From SHZI01 sp964407855 (GTDB lineage Bacteria > Pseudomonadota > Gammaproteobacteria > Steroidobacterales > GCA-2729495), in contig CAYOXI010000065.1 of NCBI GenBank assembly GCA_964407855.1, positions 1 to 11,742 of the forward strand: a stretch of DNA of 11,742 bases. The letters are read 5' to 3'. A model generated the notes under the pieces. The model saw only the letters and a list, made by a program, of their open reading frames with translations. It did no database searches and was not told the DNA's origin. Numbering within the stretch: the stretch's first letter is position 1; every line of letters starts with the position of its first letter. This document shows positions 1 to 5,416 of this stretch, one piece after another. The translations under genes and the position numbers were made by a program.

Positions 1-54
1 CAAAAGATTAAGAAGGGTAACATGAGTAGGGAATTGGCGAGAGAGATGGCCTAA
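1..54 (+). CDS. possible C-terminal tail of an upstream gene (partial)
   Basis: Frame 1 is open from the window edge and closes with TAA at 52-54, giving 17 residues rich in Lys, Arg and Glu. It stops just before cpcG on the same strand, so it could be the end of the preceding gene of a phycobilisome (cpc) operon. The fragment is too short to recognise a family. An internal ATG at 22 could instead make it a chance open stretch. Confidence 0.25.
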   Translation, partial: QKIKKGNMSRELAREMA

Positions 55-85
55 TATTTTGGGTAAACGGGAGAGGGAGAGGAAC

Positions 86-844
86 GTGGTAATTCCGAAG
101 TTAGAGTATGAGCCGGTGAGTCGGAACGTGCGAGTAGCTGGGTATGAAGTTGGGAGAGAGGAAGGGGGTCGGATATATAGTAGTGAGAATTTGTTGTTTG
201 CAGGAGAGATGGGAGTGTTGATCGAGGCCGCGTATCGGCAGATATATTTTCATGCCTTTGCGTCGGATTGGGAGACGACCTTAGAGTCGCAGCTGCGGAA
301 CGGCCAGATTAGCGTGCGGGACTTCATCCGAGGGTTGATGTTATCGGATCGGTTCAAGCGGAGCTTTTACGATCTCAACAGCAACTATCGATTTGTAGAG
401 CAATGCGTGCAGCGAGCATTAGGTCGGGATGTTTATAGCGAGCGCGAGAAGATAGCGTGGTCGATCGTCGTAGCGACCAAAGGGATCAGAGGGTTTATTG
501 ACGAGCTGCTCAACAGCGACGAATACCTAGAGAACTTTGGGGACAGCATCGTACCGTACCAGCGGCGCCGGGTATTGCCAGGGCGGAGCAGCGGGGAACT
601 GCCCTTCAACATCAAATCACCGCGATACGACGCCTACTACCGAGCGAAACTAGGATTTCCGAAAGTAGTGTGGCAGAGCGTCGTACGGAGCTACCGGACT
701 CCCGACAGCCAGCCGCGCGTAGGAGATCCAGCGAACTTCCTGGCCATGGCGCAAAGCATCGCCCCGAGCGGCTCGACCCCGCCGAACCTATCTGCGAGCA
801 ACATCGACTACCGGCAGAAAGTACCGTACCGGAAAGTCAGCTAA
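86..844 (+). CDS. cpcG: phycobilisome rod-core linker CpcG
   Basis: CpcG joins the phycocyanin end of a rod to the allophycocyanin core on the cytoplasmic face of the thylakoid. The 252-residue product opens with the family signature (IPKLEYEP, then NVRVAGYEV, within the first 22 residues). A phycobilisome linker domain follows at about residues 35-165 (EAAYRQIYFHAF, SVRDFIRGLMLSDRF, NSDEYLENFGDSIVPY), and the protein ends in VPYRKVS. No hydrophobic C-terminal segment is present, so it is the core-attached CpcG1 type and not the membrane-anchored CpcG2/CpcL type. I chose GTG at 86 because the purine-rich Shine-Dalgarno run GGGAGAGGGAGAGG (69-82) precedes it and the protein then begins like other CpcG proteins. 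An in-frame TTG at 59 would add nine charged residues. The gene is probably the tail of a cpc operon lying to the left, and it converges on the cpe operon. Confidence 0.93.
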   Translation: MVIPKLEYEPVSRNVRVAGYEVGREEGGRIYSSENLLFAGEMGVLIEAAYRQIYFHAFASDWETTLESQLRNGQISVRDFIRGLMLSDRFKRSFYDLNSNYRFVEQCVQRALGRDVYSEREKIAWSIVVATKGIRGFIDELLNSDEYLENFGDSIVPYQRRRVLPGRSSGELPFNIKSPRYDAYYRAKLGFPKVVWQSVVRSYRTPDSQPRVGDPANFLAMAQSIAPSGSTPPNLSASNIDYRQKVPYRKVS

Positions 845-856
845 GGCAACCGCCAT

Positions 857-903
857 CGCATCAAAGCCGCCCGATATTTATCGAATTGGGCGGTTTTGAT
901 GCG
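857..903. terminator. hairpin between convergent cpcG and cpeR, likely bidirectional terminator
   Basis: Two 16-base arms at 857-872 and 888-903 are complementary except for one position that can form a G-U pair, around a 15-base loop. The hairpin begins 12 bases after the cpcG stop and lies 38 bases beyond the end of cpeR on the other strand. No long U tract follows on either strand, so efficiency is uncertain. The position between convergent genes fits a shared terminator. Confidence 0.7.
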
Positions 904-941
904 AGTGTGTTGAACGCCCTAAAGTTGAACGCGCCAAAAGC

Positions 942-1247
942 CTAGAAGCGTGGATCAAAGCGAGAAAAGAAACTGCCGTACTTAATCCAGTATTGCTTAA
1001 GAGAATGGCAAGGCGTATGGAGACTGGCCCGAGCGCGGTAGAGGACCACCTGACGGTGGTTGCCAATCCAGACCATGCCGACCGACTGCACCGAAATGAG
1101 AGAGCCGCCCAGGGTATGAATACAGGACGAGAAACGCTCAATTGCGCCCTGGTCGACCGACTCAAAGACAAAGAAATTGCCATCACAGATGAGATGACGA
1201 CTGCAGATCCAGCCTTGGAGCCTTTTTTGAGCCAGCGGCGGCAGCAG
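942..1247 (-). CDS. cpeR: CpeR-type activator of phycoerythrin gene expression
   Basis: CpeR is a small protein encoded at the end of the phycoerythrin linker operon. In Fremyella diplosiphon it is needed for expression of cpeBA. The frame shows the whole family core: WICSRHLICDGNFFVFE, ERFSSCIHTLGGSLISV, VWIGNHRQVVLYRA, SLHTPCHSLKQYWIKYGSF and a C-terminal FDPRF. The start is unusual. Homologues, as I remember them, begin MLPP, and here the matching residues LLPP are encoded from CTG at 1247. A Shine-Dalgarno run GGAGAGG at 1262-1256 lies 8 bases upstream. Alternatives in frame are TTG at 1277 (10 more residues) and ATG at 1346 (33 more residues, overlapping cpeT). An ATG at 1264 is in a different frame. 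The gene is last in the minus-strand operon, 40 bases after the cpeT stop if CTG is used. Confidence 0.88.
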   Translation of the reverse strand: MLPPLAQKRLQGWICSRHLICDGNFFVFESVDQGAIERFSSCIHTLGGSLISVQSVGMVWIGNHRQVVLYRARASLHTPCHSLKQYWIKYGSFFSRFDPRF

Positions 1248-1287
1248 CGACGGCCCCTCTCCATTGTACGCGAGCAAGCGTGACGAC

Positions 1288-1917
1288 TCAGGGGTCTGGG
1301 AATTCGAGGGCAAAGGCCCGTTGTTTTTGGAATTGGAGTGGACCATATAGAGAGCCCCAGACAACCTCATGGGAATCGACATCAAGGCCCTGGTCAAGAC
1401 TGATCCAGGCCGAATGCGTCAGAACGACCTGACTGACGAGATAAGTTAAGCGATCTTGTTTAGGGATACAGCAACATTTGCCCTCGACCTGACCGAGGAA
1501 GCGATCGCCGTAGTCATGGAAGACCATCGAGCAGTGCCAGCGGCGGAGCAGATCAGCCCGGGTCAGAGACTTGAGCAGATTGGGTTCGCGGCCCGCCCCG
1601 GCAAAGCGGAGTGCATCCTGGAGGGCATAATTTTCGACATAGACCATTTCATCCTGGGGTAGCAGACGATGGATCGCCTGACGATAAGGATTCCAGAGGT
1701 CATAGTCATAGACCTGCTCCGAATAGAACCCAACGCCCCCGAAGAAATGCCAAGGCAGTGGGCGAAAAAAGATACGGATATGTGCAAACTGTCGGGGCGC
1801 CGCCGCCGCCTGCGCCTGATTGCTAAACTCCCCCGCCAACCAACCCGCCAGTCGCCCCAGCCGTGCCGCGCGCGGATCTGAGCTATCAGGCAAAGCCTGC
1901 CCATCTTGAACCGTCAT
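1288..1917 (-). CDS. cpeT: CpcT/CpeT family phycobiliprotein lyase
   Basis: CpcT/CpeT proteins bind phycobilins and assist their thioether attachment to cysteines of phycobiliprotein beta subunits. CpcT does this at Cys-153 (Cys-155 numbering in some species) of phycocyanin beta. CpeT proteins act on phycoerythrobilin attachment. The 209-residue product has the family landmarks: GWLAGEFSNQAQA near the N terminus (about 25-37), HIRIFFRPLPW (about 46-56), the strongly conserved GFYSEQVYDYDLWNPYRQ (about 63-80), and GSLYGPLQFQKQRAFALEFP close to the end. Length is normal for the family. The start is the first ATG, 69 bases after the cpeS stop; no strong Shine-Dalgarno is visible. Position after cpeS and before cpeR matches the cpeCDESTR operon. 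The sequence alone does not show which bilin site it serves. Confidence 0.92.
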   Translation of the reverse strand: MTVQDGQALPDSSDPRAARLGRLAGWLAGEFSNQAQAAAAPRQFAHIRIFFRPLPWHFFGGVGFYSEQVYDYDLWNPYRQAIHRLLPQDEMVYVENYALQDALRFAGAGREPNLLKSLTRADLLRRWHCSMVFHDYGDRFLGQVEGKCCCIPKQDRLTYLVSQVVLTHSAWISLDQGLDVDSHEVVWGSLYGPLQFQKQRAFALEFPDP

Positions 1918-1986
1918 CCCAGGCCCCGCATCGTAGAATTAAAATTGCCATTGCCCCCAGGCTCAGAGACCCTGATTATTGAGCAT

Positions 1987-2541
1987 CTAAGCCGCGCGCA
2001 CCTCCGACGCAAACGCAGCCGTCACCACCCCCGTCCCCTCGCTGGTTTTAATCAGCGAGACGCGAAAGCGAAGATTCGGCGTTGCGAACCAGATTTTTTC
2101 TTCTGCAGCGGCGCGGTCATAGGGCGTCACCAGTACAAACGTGCCATCCGGCTCAAACCGATAATCGCCAATTGCCGGCATCGTCTCCGCATAGCCCTGG
2201 TCACGCAAAAGGCGACCCCGGAGAGGATCCGCCGCATCCGGGAGCGGCACCAGCAGCGCGCGCCCCTCAATCACCAGATCCGCCTCCCAATCCGACTCAC
2301 CCCGCCAGGCCATGCGAAAGGGAGCCACCGCCGCCGCTGGGTCCGCGCCATGCAGCTCACAGAGCGCCAGCACCGCCGCATCCGCCAGCGGCACCGCCTC
2401 AATTACAATGCGCGACTCCACCGTCTCAAAATGGCGAAACGCCAGATGGTGGGCACTGCGCTGCGATCGCCAAACGCCGAGGGACTGCTCGACAAAGCGT
2501 GAGATCGGCTCAGATTGCGTCGACGCCATAGCCTGCTGCAT
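1987..2541 (-). CDS. cpeS: CpcS/CpeS family phycobiliprotein lyase
   Basis: CpcS/CpeS lyases are lipocalin-like beta barrels that carry a bilin and attach it to Cys-82-type sites of phycobiliproteins; CpeS forms attach phycoerythrobilin to phycoerythrin. The 184-residue product shows FVEQSLGVWRSQRSAHHLAF (residues 16-35), WRGESDW (79-85), GRLLRDQGYAE (109-119), the hallmark EEKIWFATPNLRFRVS (147-162) and FASEVR near the end. ATG codons at 2541 and 2529 are both in frame. The second gives a more typical N terminus, but neither has a strong Shine-Dalgarno. It lies 84 bases after the second linker and 69 bases before cpeT on the same strand, so it is most likely cotranscribed with both. Confidence 0.92.
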   Translation of the reverse strand: MQQAMASTQSEPISRFVEQSLGVWRSQRSAHHLAFRHFETVESRIVIEAVPLADAAVLALCELHGADPAAAVAPFRMAWRGESDWEADLVIEGRALLVPLPDAADPLRGRLLRDQGYAETMPAIGDYRFEPDGTFVLVTPYDRAAAEEKIWFATPNLRFRVSLIKTSEGTGVVTAAFASEVRAA

Positions 2542-2625
2542 GGATCAAACCCGTGGATTAAAGCACATCAGTCCAGCCTCCGAGACTCATTCACTGCGCC
2601 CAGAGCCACCCGCTTAGGGCCAGAG

Positions 2626-3360
2626 CTAGACCTCCGTGATGCTGACAATTTTGCCACAGGTGCGATTAATGCGCTGAATTTGGGGCGACATCTTAGTAGC
2701 CGGCACAATGTAAGTCGTGGTACTGACGCGCCGAGGGCTATCAAACGCCGCCCCCTTGACCAAAATTTTAAAGCGTCTTTCCGTCCCCGACCCGATCACC
2801 GTCGCCGTCGGGGCCTTAATCACATTGGCCTGATTTGCCGCCACCGCCGCGACCAGCTGTGACGCCTTCGTGGCGCTACTGACCTGAGCCGGGCCGCGGT
2901 CGATCAAAAACATGCGATTAAACGTAACCTGCTTGAGGCCCATCTCCGTCTGAGTGCCGCGATTATAGGGCACAATATTTTCGCCAAACGTAGCCTGATA
3001 CTCCTCACTATCGAGGTACGAATCAATCTCCGCGTCATAGCCCTGCGCCACACAGCGGACAATATGGGCTGCCATCTCAGCTTGAGACTGCGGCGGGCGA
3101 CCCAGGAAATGCATAAAATTGAGTTCTACAAAACGGTAGGGAGAGCAGCGCTCAAAATAGCGCGCCCGATAAAACGCCGACTTTCCAATGGCCCGGACAA
3201 ACTCTCGCACCGAGAGCCCCCCATCCACCAGCTGCGACTCCGCCGTCACCAGCCGCTCACTCTCCATCACATGGGGATTGCCCAGCACCTGCCGATAGGC
3301 AGCCCGGATAATCGTTTGAACCTCTTCCGTCGTGCGACTTAACAGCTCTAGCCCAGCCAT
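2626..3360 (-). CDS. phycoerythrin-associated rod linker (CpeD/CpeE type)
   Basis: This rod linker sits inside stacked phycobiliprotein hexamers and sets their order and spectral properties. The 244-residue protein has a phycobilisome linker domain at about residues 10-145 (IIRAAYRQVLGN, MESERLVTAESQL, SVREFVRAIGKSAFYRARYF, FGENIVPYNRG). A CpcD-like capping domain follows at about 195-244 (RRFKILVKG, TTYIVPATKMSPQIQRINRTCGKIVSIT). Cotranscription with cpeC, cpeS, cpeT and cpeR points to phycoerythrin. I cannot decide between cpeD and cpeE, and only one such gene is present here, where the Fremyella operon has both. The start is the first ATG, with GGAG about 13 bases upstream. A terminator-like structure separates it from cpeC. 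Confidence 0.9.
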   Translation of the reverse strand: MAGLELLSRTTEEVQTIIRAAYRQVLGNPHVMESERLVTAESQLVDGGLSVREFVRAIGKSAFYRARYFERCSPYRFVELNFMHFLGRPPQSQAEMAAHIVRCVAQGYDAEIDSYLDSEEYQATFGENIVPYNRGTQTEMGLKQVTFNRMFLIDRGPAQVSSATKASQLVAAVAANQANVIKAPTATVIGSGTERRFKILVKGAAFDSPRRVSTTTYIVPATKMSPQIQRINRTCGKIVSITEV

Positions 3361-3389
3361 AAACTTTCAAATGCTCCAAAAATAACGAT

Positions 3390-3445
3390 AAAAAAAAGGT
3401 GTTTTGATGTAGCCCACAAAACAGCCCAGCCGCGTCCTAAACACC
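3390..3445 (-). terminator. terminator-like hairpin between cpeC and the second linker
   Basis: Read on the minus strand, GGTGTTT (3445-3439) pairs with AAACACC (3404-3398), and eight U residues (3397-3390) follow directly. The stem is only 7 bp and the loop about 34 bases, so it is weaker than a classical terminator. It lies inside the operon, 21 bases downstream of the cpeC stop, where partial termination would make cpeC transcripts more abundant than those of the downstream genes. Confidence 0.5.
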
Positions 3446-3465
3446 GACTGAGCCGTCGCATTGAA

Positions 3466-4317
3466 TTAAATTGCCGTGATACTGGCGATCACCCCACCAT
3501 CCTTATGGATGCGCTGATAGGTTTGAGAGAGCTGAGCATAGGGCACCAGGTAGACCTTATTGCTGCGGCGGAACTTCGAGATACTATTGACCACCTTGGC
3601 GCGGTAGCCCGTCACCTCAATGCGGTAGACCTTGCCATCCTCCGTTGCACCGACTCCCAAGCGCGTGCGGGCATTGCCATCCGGATTACGGAACGTACTG
3701 CCCGGAGGCGTCACCGGCGTTGCCGTCGCATTAATGACCAGCCCATTGAGGCGGGGGGACTTGCCTGCGAGATCCGCCTTTAGGGAACTCGTTGACGCCC
3801 CGCGCACCAGCTGGAACATATGGGTAAAGCCCACCATATGGCTGAGGGCCTCCGTCTTATAGCCCCGAATATAGGGCACAATATTTTCGCCGAAAGTATT
3901 TTGATACTCATCCCCATCGAGATAGGAATCAATATCCGCCTCAAACCCCGCCGTATCGAGGATGGCACTGTGGGCCTTCATCTCATCGTAGCGATTGGGT
4001 GCCCGCCCCAGCAGATGGCGGAAATTGAGTTCAATCGCGCGATAGCGGGGCACCGTTTCCGCGAACCGAGCGCGATAGAGCGCCGACTTCGCGATCGCGC
4101 GGACAAACTCGCGCACCGTCAGCTCACCGCGCTTGAACTGAGACTCTGGCACCGTCAGCCGCTCACTCTCCATCACATAGGCATTGCCCAGCACCTGGCG
4201 ATAAACCGCCTGAATCAGCGTCTCTAGATCCTCAGAATTCATGCCCGGAACCCGCTCAATTGGCGGCGTTTCCTCAAACAAGCTAACCCCTAAGCGAGAA
4301 GCAGGTCCAAATACCAT
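3466..4317 (-). CDS. cpeC: phycoerythrin-associated rod linker CpeC
   Basis: CpeC connects the first phycoerythrin hexamer to the phycocyanin part of the rod. The 283-residue product begins FGPASRLGVSLFEETPP, the CpeC-type N terminus. It has a phycobilisome linker domain at about residues 30-165 (QAVYRQVLGNAYVMESERL, TVREFVRAIAKSALYRARF, RYRAIELNFRHLLGR, FGENIVPYIRGYKTEAL). A Pro/Thr-rich spacer leads to a CpcD-like domain at about 226-283 (KVYRIEVTGYRAK, ISKFRRSNKVYLVPY, QRIHKDGGVIASITAI). The ATG start is supported by AGGAG 9 bases upstream. It is the first gene of the minus-strand cpe operon and has a leader of notable structure and an L-box-like repeat upstream. Confidence 0.94.
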   Translation of the reverse strand: MVFGPASRLGVSLFEETPPIERVPGMNSEDLETLIQAVYRQVLGNAYVMESERLTVPESQFKRGELTVREFVRAIAKSALYRARFAETVPRYRAIELNFRHLLGRAPNRYDEMKAHSAILDTAGFEADIDSYLDGDEYQNTFGENIVPYIRGYKTEALSHMVGFTHMFQLVRGASTSSLKADLAGKSPRLNGLVINATATPVTPPGSTFRNPDGNARTRLGVGATEDGKVYRIEVTGYRAKVVNSISKFRRSNKVYLVPYAQLSQTYQRIHKDGGVIASITAI

Positions 4318-4361
4318 GAACGATATCTCCTGGTAACTGTAAAAAAGCCGGACGCGAAAAA

Positions 4362-4384
4362 CCCTTATCTAATCCCTTATCTAA
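4362..4384 (-). repeat. tandem 11-base repeat in the cpeC leader
   Basis: On the minus strand TTAGATAAGGG occurs twice, at 4384-4374 and 4372-4362, separated by one base. It lies between the attenuator-like hairpin and the cpeC Shine-Dalgarno. A tandem site of this kind in a leader could bind a protein or pair with an RNA. No function is known to me. Confidence 0.6.
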
Positions 4385-4434
4385 AAAGATCCGCAGAGAT
4401 CATCGTCTGCTCGAAACCCCTGCCCCCTCGGGGC
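4383..4434 (-). promoter_or_regulatory. attenuator-like structures in the cpeC 5' leader
   Basis: Reading toward cpeC, a GC stem GCCCC-GAG-GGGGC (4434-4422) comes first. A stem GCAGA/TCTGC with an 8-base loop (4410-4393) follows. An overlapping alternative, GATCT pairing with GGATC around CTGC, abuts a run of five U (4387-4383). The second and third folds exclude each other, as terminator and antiterminator do. In F. diplosiphon, green-light control of cpeC works partly through attenuation in its leader. The stems here are short, so the assignment is an inference. Confidence 0.4.
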
Positions 4435-4465
4435 CGGAACCTCCATCGACGATCGTAAAATCAAG

Positions 4466-4495
4466 GTGCAGCGAGTCTTGCACGCTTTTTGCACG
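4466..4495. promoter_or_regulatory. L-box-like direct repeat upstream of cpeC (candidate RcaC site)
   Basis: The plus strand reads TTGCACG-CTTT-TTGCACG at 4478-4494 (second G at 4495). It differs from the L box bound by the OmpR/PhoB-class regulator RcaC in F. diplosiphon (TTGCACA-N4-TTGCACA) only in the last base of each half. A third half-site GTGCA at 4466-4470 is inverted relative to these. The repeat is about 160 bases upstream of the cpeC ATG and about 145 bases upstream of the divergent HEAT-protein gene, so it could serve either. Relative to cpeC it lies in reverse orientation. Confidence 0.65.
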
Positions 4496-4607
4496 TTCTT
4501 ATCTTCTTATACCCCTGGCCTGCAGCTGAGAAAGGATTACAAATTTTAACGATGACCTAGATAAGTGGCGTGGGGCAGAAATGTTCAAGAGCGATCTTGG
4601 GAAGCCC

Positions 4608-4630
4608 GCGCTCTCCCGTTAGGGGAGCGT
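4608..4630 (+). promoter_or_regulatory. hairpin covering a Shine-Dalgarno upstream of the HEAT-protein gene
   Basis: CGCTCTCC pairs with GGGGAGCG (one G-U pair) around a small loop within 4608-4630. The right arm contains GGGGAG, which is at a good distance from the ATG at 4638. A second purine run, GGGAGG, touches the ATG directly. Folding could limit translation, but this is inference from the sequence only. Confidence 0.35.
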
Positions 4631-4637
4631 CGGGAGG

Positions 4638-5402
4638 ATGTCACTCTTCGCAAAATCTGGGGACAGACCGGGAGTCATTGGGCTTAGATTAGGGAGAGAG
4701 CTTCTAGGGGCGCAGCAGATCGTGGATCTTGTGGACATTGAGCGTGACTTGCACCATGCCGACTTTCAGTATCGCCTCAAGGCAGTCGCGGCCTTGCGAG
4801 AGCAGCCTGCGGCCATTGCGGTGCCGCTGCTGCGCACGCAGGTTGAGGATCCAGAATTTTTAGTGCGCACCTTCGTGGCGCGGGCGCTCGGCCACCATCA
4901 AAACGCGGACACCTTTGCCGCCCTCTTGTCGCTGCTGAAATGGGATAACACCCCCAACGTGCGGGCCGAGGCCGCCAATTCTCTATCATTGTTTGGGGCG
5001 ATCGCCGTTTCCCATCTGACCAGCGCCTTTCGCCGAGACGAACATTGGCTGGTGCGCCAGAGTATTTTGGGTGCCTTACTAGAGATGGATTGTCCCGCAG
5101 CGGTTCTAGAGATTTGCACGACAGCTCTAGAGGGGGACGATGCAACCGTGCAAGAAGCGGCGGTCAGCGCCCTATCGAGCTTAGCGGCCACCGATGTTGC
5201 AGCCGACGCCCTGGCCCTCTTGCTGTCCCTGGTGCAGTCAGACGCCTGGCGGATACGCCACCGGGTAGCGTTAGCCCTGAAACACTTTTCAGGGCCGCGG
5301 ACGCAGGCGGCTCTCACCTTTCTCCGTCAAGATGTTGAACCCCGTGTCATTGCTGCCACTTGGCCGAACCCTCTGGGAGCCTCACCGGAGGATAAGCGCT
5401 AA
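4638..5402 (+). CDS. HEAT-repeat protein of the CpcE/CpcF/NblB-like group
   Basis: The 254-residue protein is almost entirely alpha-helical HEAT repeats from about residue 35 to 235. Each repeat has the pattern helix, conserved Asp/Pro/Arg turn, helix (QYRLKAVAALRE, PEFLVRTFVARALG, NVRAEAANSLSLFG, HWLVRQSILGALLEM, TVQEAAVSALSSLA, WRIRHRVALALKHF). Such repeats occur in bilin lyases and isomerases (CpcE/F, CpeY/Z, CpeF) and in NblB, which takes part in phycobilisome breakdown. The protein resembles NblB-like proteins in repeat style, but I cannot assign a function. It is transcribed divergently from cpeC and shares 320 bases of upstream DNA with it, which favours a phycobilisome-related role. 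It ends only 14 bases from the convergent helix-turn-helix gene. ATG at 4638 has GGGGAG 10 bases upstream. Confidence 0.85.
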   Translation: MSLFAKSGDRPGVIGLRLGRELLGAQQIVDLVDIERDLHHADFQYRLKAVAALREQPAAIAVPLLRTQVEDPEFLVRTFVARALGHHQNADTFAALLSLLKWDNTPNVRAEAANSLSLFGAIAVSHLTSAFRRDEHWLVRQSILGALLEMDCPAAVLEICTTALEGDDATVQEAAVSALSSLAATDVAADALALLLSLVQSDAWRIRHRVALALKHFSGPRTQAALTFLRQDVEPRVIAATWPNPLGASPEDKR

Positions 5403-5416
5403 ACCCCTGCCACACC

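Noticed and set aside
670..945. 91-codon plus-strand frame overlapping the end of cpcG
   Set aside because: It is out of frame with cpcG and runs through the terminator hairpin; composition is that of a shadow frame.
878..1264. Minus-strand frame starting with ATG at 1264, overlapping cpeR
   Set aside because: Its low-complexity Arg/Ser-rich translation shadows cpeR, whose frame contains the full conserved CpeR core.
4318..4637. Search for a CcaR G box (CTTTNCNATTT-type repeat) upstream of cpeC
   Set aside because: No convincing match on either strand; the L-box-like repeat is the better regulatory candidate.
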